Shown here one piece after another: positions 20,462-27,521 of a DNA stretch of 32,000 bases. Below the pieces are notes generated by a model. That model was given only the letters and a program-made list of their open reading frames with translations. It ran no database searches and was not told where the DNA came from. The position numbers were made by a program, and so were the translations under genes. Source of the stretch: Adiantum capillus-veneris (Eukaryota; Streptophyta; Polypodiopsida; Polypodiales; Pteridaceae). Location: the NCBI GenBank assembly GCA_014529385.2, contig CM043957.1:67913503-67945502 (forward strand), written 5' to 3'. Each line of letters begins with the position of its first letter. The stretch's first letter is position 1.

Positions 20462-20610
20462 TGCATTTCTTGGGCATTGAAATTATTCGCATGGAAGAAG
20501 GTGTATGGCTGGTGCAAAGGCAATATTCTTTGAATATGTTGAAAATAGTAAGCCAATTGCAATGCCCCTAGATTAGAATATGAAGTTGGGGAATCATGCA
20601 TGACCTATTT
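20462..20610 (+). pseudogene. Ty1/copia reverse transcriptase fragment
   Basis: The plus strand reads HFLGIEIIRMEEGVWLVQRQ then YSLNMLKI. This matches the RT segment of the nearby intact copia (FLGIEVIRTPEGVWLSQRQ), but in opposite orientation and much diverged, ending in stops. It is a remnant of a different, older copia insertion of which nothing else is visible. Confidence 0.7.
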
Positions 20611-20710
20611 AATTCTAGCTTCCCTTTCTTTGACTCTCACTAAAAGAGGTCCTTCAGTGTAGAGAAAGCTTGTAGTGAGACGCTCAAATGTGAAAATTTC
20701 TCGGTGGAGG

Positions 20711-20712
<2 letters not shown>

Positions 20713-20806
<94 letters not shown>
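20713..20806. repeat. (GA)47 microsatellite
   Basis: A perfect 94-base dinucleotide run, the longest in the window. Confidence 0.95.
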
Positions 20807-20809
<3 letters not shown>

Positions 20810-20956
20810 AATGAAATATTATATTAAACGTCTTCAAAATGCCAAATGACTTAATAGAACAATTTGATAAACTCATTGTGGATCTAATCTAATGTCTGGG
20901 TACAAACATAAAACTGAAGTAAAGTGAAAAACTAAAATCATCATCATCATCATCAA

Positions 20957-20961
20957 TTTCC
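20957..20961. repeat. Target-site duplication, left copy (TTTCC)
   Basis: TTTCC directly precedes the left LTR and recurs directly after the right LTR at 26000-26004. A 5-bp duplication is standard for copia integrase. Confidence 0.95.
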
Positions 20962-21283
20962 TGTAAAGAATGAGGATGCAAGAGAGCTACACAAGACAAG
21001 CACAAAGCACACAGAGATGGAAAGCTTCTTCTTCTTCTTCACAGAAAAGAGAGTACAAAATGACTAAGTGCTAAAGCTGAAAAGTAGCACATATGTACAT
21101 GCGGTCACTAAGTGTGAACTCGCTAGAAGCGTACTAGGCTGGCACTATAAGTGTAGTCCAGCTGTAGAATCACTGGCAGAGATCCTCCGTGTCGGTCACC
21201 TAACGCGCCAGTGAGTAAATGCCGTAAGCGGCCAAGACCCGTAGTGGATGCCAGCTCAAGGTGTAGAGCTCGACATCTCAACA
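20962..21283 (-). repeat. Copia 3' LTR
   Basis: 322 bp, with TGTAAAGAATGAGG at the left edge and CATCTCAACA at the right edge (plus-strand reading). It contains TTCTTCTTCTTC near 21027. The end of the pol frame runs into it (stop at 21256). Confidence 0.97.
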
Positions 21284-24200
21284 CTCCCCCTCGAGCTCTG
21301 CATGTCGCAGAGTCCAAGCATAGTCCGTAAACGTCGAAGCTTCTCAGCTCCGAGGGCCTTGGTAAAGATATCCGCTATCTGCTCCTCTGTGCTGACGTAG
21401 ACCAAGTCGATGTCGCCCGCCAACACTCGCTCTCGAACGTAGTGGTAATGGACCTCTATGTGTTTGGTCCTGGCATGGAACACTGGGTTCCTAGCCAACT
21501 GCATGCTGCTGAGGTTGTCACAATGGATGAAAATCTGCTGGTCCACCTGCACTCCCAAGTCCTCAAGTAATGTGCGTAGCCAAGCTACCTCACACGCCGC
21601 AACTGCTGCACCTCTGTACTCGGCCTCTGTGCTCGATAAAGCAACCATAGGCTGCTTTTTGCTGCTCCAAGTAACAGCAGCACTCCCAAAAGAGAACATG
21701 AAGCCACTCGTAGATCTCCTATCAACAATGCTACCTGCCCAATCTGCATCTGTATACCCATACAATGCTAATGGTGCATCTGCTGCATAGAACAATGCGT
21801 AGTCAAGAGTACCTTGCACATACCTAAGTGTGCGTCGTACTCCATCCAAATGTGGCTTCCTCGGAAGTTGCATGAACTGACTCTCCAAGCCTACTGTGTA
21901 GCTCAAGTCTGGCCTCGTGATAGTCAAGTAGATTAGACTACCCACAATCTTCCTGTACATGTTGACATCCTCAACAACATCACCCTTCTCTACACTCAGC
22001 TTTGCATTCACATCCAAGGGAATAGAAATTGGCTTACAATCAGCTATACCATACTTTGACAACATGTCCAAAGCATACTGTCTCTGTGATAGCCATACAC
22101 CCTCTGGAGTCCTGATCACTTCAATGCCAAGAAAGTAGCGCAACTCGCCTAAATCTTTCATTTCAAACTCCTGTTTGAGAAGACCCTTCACATGGTCAAT
22201 CTCCATAGCATTGTCACCAACAATAATAAGGTCATCTACATATATGGTAATGACCACAATCCCCACATCACTCTCACGTACATAGAGTGAATGATCAGCA
22301 TGAGCTCTCCTAAAACCAATACTGACAAGATACTTGGCAATCCTGTCATACCATGCTCTAGAGCCCTGCTTCAAACCATACAAAGCTTTGAGAAGTCTGC
22401 ATACATAATCTGGGTAACCTAGATCGTCATAACCAGGTGGCTGATCCATATACACTTCCTCTTGCAACTCACCATTCAAGAAGGCATTCTTTACATCCAT
22501 TTGATGCATAATCCATCCTCTAGATGCAGCCACTGCTATGACAGCTCTCACTGTCGTCATCTTTGCCACTGGAGCAAAGGTCTCCTCATAGTCTATGCCA
22601 TACGTCTGTGCATAACCCTTTGCGACCAGCCTTGCCTTGTGACGCTCAATGTTACCATCAGCCTTATGCTTGGTTTTATACACCCATTTATAGCCAATAG
22701 CTTTCTTGCCACTTGGTAATGGCACCAACTCCCATGTGTCATTTGCTTCCAATGCAGCCATCTCTTCATTCATTGCATCATCCCAATGCACATTTCCAAC
22801 TGCATCCTCAAAACATGTGGGCTCCACATCCTGTATCACCTTAGCCATGTAGGCTTGGTGATGCGCTAGATACCCATCATAAGTCAATTTTTGAACTGGA
22901 TTTCTGACTCTATTAGATCTGCGCTGTCCTGGGTCACTCCTTTGCCCTCTAGCATCTTCTTGTACTTTCCTTACACCAGGTGTCCTGACAGCCGGAATTC
23001 CAAATTCCTCATCAAGACTTTGTTCAGAACCATCTGAATCCATGTCTACATGTGAAAAACCTGATGATGCATCAACCATAAAGGGAGGTTCATCAACCTT
23101 TTCCTTTCCTTTTCGTGATACATTCCCTGTACCTGTTGGTGGAGTAACCTGCGTACGTAGTCTACCATTCCATGGTTTCTCAACAGAGCCACGAGAAGAG
23201 GACTCTTGTGGTCCACTCAAAACCTGTGACTGTGGCCTCACATTTTGTACAACCACATCATCTTTTACATCAGCCCCAATAGTGCCATGTGCATTACTGT
23301 ACCAGCTGCTCATCTCATCAAAGACTACATCTTTGCTCACTCGTAATTCTCGTGTAGTAGGATTGTAGCACCTGTACCCCTTTTGTTCAAGGGAATATCC
23401 CACAAGAATACATTTCTCTGCTTTAGGATCCAATTTCCTACGCAACTCATCTGGTACATGCACGTAAGCTATGCAGCCAAACACTTTCAAGTGTGCCAAA
23501 TCAGGCTTTGTACCTGTAAACTTTTCCTCAGGTGTTACATCATGCACCGTAGCTGTAGGTGTCCTGTTCATAATGTACACAGCTGTATTTACAGCTTCAG
23601 CCCAGAAATGATGAGGCATGTTCTTCTCATTCATCAATGCACGTGCAACCTCTGCAATGTGCCTGTTTTTCCTTTCTGCGACCCCATTCTGCTGTGGAGT
23701 ATATCTGCATGTAAACTGCCTGTGTATACCATGCATTCGCAGAAAATCTGAAAAATCATTGGAGAAGTACTCTCCCCCTCCATCTGACCTCAATGTCTTG
23801 ATTTGCATATCTGTCTCCTTCTCAATCATGACTTTGAAGTCTTGAAAGTGACCAAACACTTCACTTTTGTTACGCATGAAGTAGACCCATACTTTCCTTG
23901 TATGGTCATCAATGAAAGAGACATAATACCTGCAACCATGTATACTTGCAGTATCGGTTGGACCCCAAACATCTGTGTGCACCACCTCAAGTGGCTTTTT
24001 ACATACATTGCGCTCATGTGGAAATGAGCCCTTTGACTGTTTTCCAAACTGGCATGCTGCACACACTTTATGCATACCATCCACCTTGAATTTGGGCAAA
24101 CCTTTTACAATCTGTTTTGATTGCATGTTGCGCAATCTCTGATCATTGACATGGCCAATGCATTTGTGCCAAATGTCAACATCAGCCACAACACCTGTGC

Positions 24201-24528
24201 CCTGTGCAAATAATGCAGCTTTTACCTCAGGCATGTCTACATTCAGCGTAAACATTCTGCCCACACATTTTCCCTCTGTGATCAGCTTACAGCCATTCTG
24301 GAAATCTTCTACATAACAGCCATTTGGATTGAAGCGAACCTGCAAACCCTGCTCAACCATTTGTCCAACAGAAACAAGATTCTTTGTAATGTTTGGGACA
24401 TGAAGTACATCTGCTAAGTACTTTGATTTCCCACTCTTCGTATTTAGAGGTATGTCCCCTACATGAGCAATGGGGTGAGCTGTGTCATCTCCTGTCTGCA
24501 CATAGCCTGACACATCTGGTTTGCGCAT
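21256..24528 (-). CDS. Copia pol, long open segment (integrase, RT, RNase H)
   Basis: 1,090 codons uninterrupted. The ATG at 24528 is only the first Met after the upstream TGA, not a natural start. Domain order integrase, then reverse transcriptase, then RNase H is diagnostic of Ty1/copia rather than Ty3/gypsy. Zinc-binding HHCC, the DD35E triad, NGVAERKN, the GYKWVYKTK motif at the start of RT, YVDD, and the RNase H DAD and STEAEYRG motifs are all present. The protease lies upstream of the break. Confidence 0.93.
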   Translation of the reverse strand: MRKPDVSGYVQTGDDTAHPIAHVGDIPLNTKSGKSKYLADVLHVPNITKNLVSVGQMVEQGLQVRFNPNGCYVEDFQNGCKLITEGKCVGRMFTLNVDMPEVKAALFAQGTGVVADVDIWHKCIGHVNDQRLRNMQSKQIVKGLPKFKVDGMHKVCAACQFGKQSKGSFPHERNVCKKPLEVVHTDVWGPTDTASIHGCRYYVSFIDDHTRKVWVYFMRNKSEVFGHFQDFKVMIEKETDMQIKTLRSDGGGEYFSNDFSDFLRMHGIHRQFTCRYTPQQNGVAERKNRHIAEVARALMNEKNMPHHFWAEAVNTAVYIMNRTPTATVHDVTPEEKFTGTKPDLAHLKVFGCIAYVHVPDELRRKLDPKAEKCILVGYSLEQKGYRCYNPTTRELRVSKDVVFDEMSSWYSNAHGTIGADVKDDVVVQNVRPQSQVLSGPQESSSRGSVEKPWNGRLRTQVTPPTGTGNVSRKGKEKVDEPPFMVDASSGFSHVDMDSDGSEQSLDEEFGIPAVRTPGVRKVQEDARGQRSDPGQRRSNRVRNPVQKLTYDGYLAHHQAYMAKVIQDVEPTCFEDAVGNVHWDDAMNEEMAALEANDTWELVPLPSGKKAIGYKWVYKTKHKADGNIERHKARLVAKGYAQTYGIDYEETFAPVAKMTTVRAVIAVAASRGWIMHQMDVKNAFLNGELQEEVYMDQPPGYDDLGYPDYVCRLLKALYGLKQGSRAWYDRIAKYLVSIGFRRAHADHSLYVRESDVGIVVITIYVDDLIIVGDNAMEIDHVKGLLKQEFEMKDLGELRYFLGIEVIRTPEGVWLSQRQYALDMLSKYGIADCKPISIPLDVNAKLSVEKGDVVEDVNMYRKIVGSLIYLTITRPDLSYTVGLESQFMQLPRKPHLDGVRRTLRYVQGTLDYALFYAADAPLALYGYTDADWAGSIVDRRSTSGFMFSFGSAAVTWSSKKQPMVALSSTEAEYRGAAVAACEVAWLRTLLEDLGVQVDQQIFIHCDNLSSMQLARNPVFHARTKHIEVHYHYVRERVLAGDIDLVYVSTEEQIADIFTKALGAEKLRRLRTMLGLCDMQSSRGSVEMSSSTP
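21284..21292 (-). other. Polypurine tract
   Basis: On the minus strand GAGGGGGAG lies immediately before the 3' LTR, where plus-strand DNA synthesis of an LTR element is primed. Confidence 0.85.
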
Positions 24529-24927
24529 ATCTCTAAATCACTCTCCACGAGACGTCATGTGATTAGAGGCACCTGAATCCACATACCAAACATCATCTTG
24601 GGTGGAATTCTGTGCAGTCATTGTATTCATTACATGTTGCATAACAAACATGCGCTCGTTTTTGCTGTCATCTGCATCTCTGCTAGTAGATGCATAGTTG
24701 CCCTGTTCTCTCTTTCTACTTGCTTTTCCCTTTGGACAGTCACGTGACATGTGACCTCTTTCACCACAAGTCCAACATTCTCTACTATCTGGAGTATGTT
24801 GCTGCCTGCTTGATCCTGCACCACGACCTCTTTGACTCCCCCTGCCTTGAGACTGGTTTCCCCTGCCACCTGTATTGTTTTGATTTGATTGACCTTCCAG
24901 AAATTGGCCCCTGCAACCCCTTGGGCC

Positions 24928-25605
24928 TCAACCACGACCTCTACCTCTACCTCTGTTGGAGTTAGAATAGAAGGCCTGTTCAGAATTATTTCTACCATGA
25001 GAAGAAGATGTGTCAAGGTTCTTCTCCTCAAGAATAAGCATAGAAATCAAATCTTGGAACACGGGGATGTCGTCTCTTGTATTCATGGAAGACCTAAAAT
25101 GTACATACTCATCTCCTAGACCATCCAAGCATGCACGGACAATGTCATCGTCTTCCACTGAGACTTTAATAGATCCAAGAGCCTCAATGATACTCTTGAT
25201 CTTCAAAGCATAATCATTGATGGAGAGGTTGTTCCTCTTAACCTGATTTAGCTCCGACTTTAGTTGAAGCTTCCTGGCATTGGTGTTCACCTCGAACACT
25301 CTGCCTAAGTTTTTCCATGCAATGGCGGGGGTTTCAGCATCCTGTAGATAGCCCATCATGCCATCTGTGATGCTCATAGAAAGCCAATACATCACTTTGC
25401 TCTGGCCTTGTTGCCAGTCCCTCAAAGCTTTCCTTTGTTCTGCTGTAGCATTTGCCTCGGGAATCTCTGGTTCCTTTTCATTGTCTCCTTCTACATAGTC
25501 CCAATAACCTTTTCCTTTTAGGAAATTTGTTATTCTGAACTTCCATGCAGGGTAGTTATTTTTCTCAAGCTTCTCAGTAACAATCTGACTGAAACTGTCA
25601 GACAT
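24928..25605 (-). CDS. Copia gag, first open segment
   Basis: 225 codons from an ATG about 60 bases inside the primer site. NYPAWKFRITNFLKGKGYWD (residues 17-36) and the following helical core match the copia-type gag (UBN2) capsid region, ending in an Arg-Gly repeat. An in-frame TGA cuts it before its CCHC zinc knuckle, so the capsid part could be made without the nucleic-acid-binding part. Confidence 0.85.
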   Translation of the reverse strand: MSDSFSQIVTEKLEKNNYPAWKFRITNFLKGKGYWDYVEGDNEKEPEIPEANATAEQRKALRDWQQGQSKVMYWLSMSITDGMMGYLQDAETPAIAWKNLGRVFEVNTNARKLQLKSELNQVKRNNLSINDYALKIKSIIEALGSIKVSVEDDDIVRACLDGLGDEYVHFRSSMNTRDDIPVFQDLISMLILEEKNLDTSSSHGRNNSEQAFYSNSNRGRGRGRG

Positions 25606-25659
25606 CTTGAAGCACTAAGACAAAATAGCTGCAATCTACAAAAACCTGCAAATCTGCTG

Positions 25660-25677
25660 AACCTGGCTCTGATACCA
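25660..25677 (-). other. Primer-binding site for initiator tRNA-Met
   Basis: The plus strand reads AACCTGGCTCTGATACCA, which matches the last 18 bases of the plant cytosolic initiator tRNA-Met including CCA. The minus strand (TGGTATCAGAGC...) therefore pairs with that tRNA directly after the 5' LTR. This is the commonest primer for plant copia elements. Confidence 0.95.
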
Positions 25678-25999
25678 TGTAAAGAATGAGGATGCAAAAG
25701 AGCTACACAAGACAAGCACAAAGCACACAGAGATGGAAAGCTTCTTCTTCTTCTTCACAGAAAAGAGAGTACAAAATGACTAAGTGCTAAAGCTGAAAAG
25801 TAGCACATATGTACATGCGGTCACTAAGTGTGAACTCGCTAGAAGCGTACTAGGCTGGCACTATAAGTGTAGTCCAGCTGTAGAATCAATGGCAGAGATC
25901 CTCCGTGTCGGTCACCTAACGCGCCAGTGAGTAAATGCCGTAAGCGGCCAAGACCCGTAGTGGATGCCAGCTCAAGGTGTAGAGCTCGACATCTCAACA
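25678..25999 (-). repeat. Copia 5' LTR
   Basis: 322 bp, identical in length to the other LTR. Two substitutions: GCAAAAGAG versus GCAAGAGAG near 25698, and AATCAATGG versus AATCACTGG near 25888. Confidence 0.97.
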
Positions 26000-26004
26000 T
26001 TTCC
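26000..26004. repeat. Target-site duplication, right copy (TTTCC)
   Basis: Matches 20957-20961. Confidence 0.95.
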
Positions 26005-26117
26005 AACATTGGGCATTGTCCGAGAAAGTAGTGCATCGGTCGATGAAGAGCTTCGTCCAATGTGCGCCTTTTAAATAGACATATTGGGCATCTCCCATAT
26101 TGCACTAGAGTAGTCAT
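26000..26117 (-). pseudogene. Small Cys/His-rich ORF split by the copia insertion
   Basis: An ATG at 26117 (minus strand) opens MTTLVQYGRCPICLFKRRTL and continues through a His-containing stretch to GQCP before the insertion point. Ignoring the element and one copy of the duplicated TTTCC, the frame would continue from 20956 leftward into an Asp-rich run and stop at 20889-20891, about 61 codons. The Cys-X2-Cys, His, His and Cys spacing is suggestive of a metal site. It is not a family I recognise and may be an exon or chance. Confidence 0.3.
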
Positions 26118-26200
26118 AATCCTCTGATGGATCCTCGGTCGATGTTGTGGACGTCTAGCTCTCCCGAGCTCAATGGCTCTGTCAACTAATATATATTTAG

Positions 26201-26203
<3 letters not shown>

Positions 26204-26273
<70 letters not shown>
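26204..26273. repeat. (GA)35 microsatellite
   Basis: A 70-base perfect dinucleotide run, followed by further AGAGAG-rich sequence to 26398. Confidence 0.95.
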
Positions 26274-26277
<4 letters not shown>

Positions 26278-26399
26278 CACACACGTAGACAAAAACACAC
26301 ATACATTGAGAGAGAGAAGGAGAAAGAAAATGAGAGAATGAGAGATAGAGAAACATATATAGATAAAGAGGACAGAAAGAGAGATAGAGGGAGAGAGTC

Positions 26400-26660
26400 A
26401 TAGGTTTAGGATTTAGTTTTCATATTTAAGTTAGAGTTTAGGTTTAGATTTAATGTTAGAGCTTTGGGGTTAATTTTAGGATTTAACTCTATATTTAATA
26501 TTTAGAGCATAGTTATGATTATTTAAAGATAGTTAGTGATTAGAGCTTAGGTTTAGATTTTAGGTTAGGTTTTGGATTTAGTTTTTATATTTAAGTTTAA
26601 CTTCAAGATTATGGTTTAAATTTAGCGTTAGGTTTATGGTTATGCTCGCAGTAGTTTGCA
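26400..26660 (+). repeat. Degenerate TTTAGGTTTAG-type repeat
   Basis: Variants of TTTAGGTTTAGATTTA and TAGAGTTTAGG recur in one orientation. It resembles a decayed form of the TTAGGTT array of CACTA-1 and may be the corresponding 5' flank of CACTA-2. That link is inference. Confidence 0.5.
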
Positions 26661-26691
26661 TATAGCTCAAATGAGTTTAGGTATTTAGTTG

Positions 26692-26753
26692 TTTGCAAGC
26701 TCACATGTGCAAAAGGCTCCCGGACAAGCCGTTTGCACATGTGAGCATGCAAG
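26692..26753. repeat. 27-bp-stem hairpin
   Basis: The arms 26692-26718 and 26727-26753 pair at 24 of 27 positions, including a perfect 15-base core GCTCACATGTGCAAA, around an 8-base loop. It lies 15 bases before the inverted-repeat element. It could be a foldback element or a small-RNA-type hairpin. Confidence 0.75.
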
Positions 26754-26768
26754 TAAAGAGCAATAATT

Positions 26769-26908
26769 GTAAGTGAAGCCACCATTTTGTGGGGTGCGCA
26801 ATGCGACAGTGCTCCCGCTTCTGTAGAGTGCTTTGAAAAAGATCTTCTTTACGTGAAAAAGATGGAGTTCAAAAATGACTGTCTACTCTCTTCTCTCTAC
26901 CTTCTCTA

Positions 26909-26961
<53 letters not shown>

Positions 26962-27195
26962 ATCTCTCTCTTTCTCTCCACGGATGCGGCATTAGGTTGG
27001 AAAGCTTTCAATTGCACAATACCTTAGAATGGAGGCAGGCATGAAATGTGCACACTAATGATCCCTTGAACAAGGAGCTCTTGTGAAGAGATGTTGAGAA
27101 AGAAGCATAATAAAGAAGCTCTTCTTCAAAGCACTCTATCTAGAAGCGAGAGCACTCTTGCACTATGCACACCACAATATGGTGGCTTCACTTAC
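26769..27195. mobile_element. MITE-like element with terminal inverted repeats of about 84 bp
   Basis: The left arm (26769-26852) begins GTAAGTGAAGCCACCAT. The right arm (27109-27195) is its inverted copy, ending ATGGTGGCTTCACTTAC. By eye identity is high with small gaps. The interior holds a (TC)n tract and no coding capacity. Flanking sequences show no clear duplication, so the superfamily is undetermined. Confidence 0.65.
26913..26957. repeat. (TC)22 microsatellite
   Basis: A 45-base perfect run inside the MITE-like element. Confidence 0.95.
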
Positions 27196-27289
27196 GGCCA
27201 TATCTCTTTAGGTAGTTTACAATAAGGAATGGCTAGAGCTAAACAAGAGGCAAAATGTAGACGTGGATGTGTAGATTTCTCATACCCAC

Positions 27290-27400
27290 AAATATAGACA
27301 TTGACCAATAAAATGAGAATATAACCCGATGGTTTTGATCTCCATGCACCTCTAGACCGAGGTGTGCGGGGATTGAACATGGCTAGAGAAATTGAGGTAG
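27290..27400 (+). repeat. CACTA leader module, third copy
   Basis: It shares ATTGACCAATAA, CACCTCTAGACCGAGGTG, TGCGGGGAT and ATGGCTAGAGAA with the two copies at 5228-5570. The 6-bp stem and 6-base loop are unchanged although neighbouring bases differ. Confidence 0.75.
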
Positions 27401-27441
27401 TTTATAGTGTGATCTATGGTTTATTGATTGCAAGGGAGGCC

Positions 27442-27445
<4 letters not shown>

Positions 27446-27492
<47 letters not shown>
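27446..27492. repeat. (GA)n microsatellite
   Basis: A 47-base run in the CACTA-2 leader, just upstream of the ORF1 start codon at 27522. Confidence 0.95.
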
Positions 27493-27497
<5 letters not shown>

Positions 27498-27521
27498 TAA
27501 GAGGAGAGTTTTTACATTATT

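Larger units (their letters stand above)
21256..25605 (-). pseudogene. Copia gag-pol, single frame with two TGA interruptions
   Basis: 1,449 sense and stop positions in one frame. Gag (ATG at 25605, MSDSFSQIVTEKL) has the UBN2-type core and RGRGRGRG before the first TGA (24928-24930). A CCHC knuckle, CWTCGERGHMSRDC, is at 24736-24777. Protease DSG is at 24571-24579 (YVDSGASNHM). The second TGA (24538-24540) follows SRGE, where relatives have Trp. The long open part (21256-24528, 1,090 codons) holds integrase HX4H-CX2C (H121, H126, C156, C159), the DD35E triad D186, D249, E285, reverse transcriptase YVDD at 763-766 (22231-22242), and RNase H YTDADWAG (first Asp 927) with STEAEY. It copies and inserts the element through cytoplasmic particles and nuclear integration. 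All catalytic residues seen are intact. The stops are the only visible damage. Confidence 0.95.
20962..25999 (-). mobile_element. Complete Ty1/copia LTR retrotransposon
   Basis: A 5,038-bp element, transcribed leftward. Two 322-bp LTRs, both with TG...CA ends, enclose a primer-binding site, one gag-pol frame in Ty1/copia order (gag, protease, integrase, reverse transcriptase, RNase H) and a polypurine tract. The flanks are TTTCC on both sides. LTRs differ at two positions (about 99.4% identity), so insertion is recent on the genome's timescale. The gag-pol frame has two in-frame TGA codons and no frameshift, so this copy cannot make a full polyprotein without readthrough but could be mobilised in trans. 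It splits a small ORF of older sequence. Confidence 0.97.

Noticed and set aside
21123-21317. Small ORFs lying inside the LTRs and antisense to the copia pol frame
   Set aside because: They are shadows of the LTR and gag-pol sequence with no independent signals.
25123-25999. Possible CRISPR-like or direct-repeat system from the two 322-bp repeats
   Set aside because: They are the two LTRs of one copia element, shown by TG...CA ends, TTTCC duplication, primer site and polypurine tract.
26186-26401. Ser/Leu-rich ORFs through dinucleotide runs here and at 13399-13662, 20640-20876 and 26787-27044
   Set aside because: They are generated by (GA)n/(CT)n microsatellites, not by protein-coding sequence.
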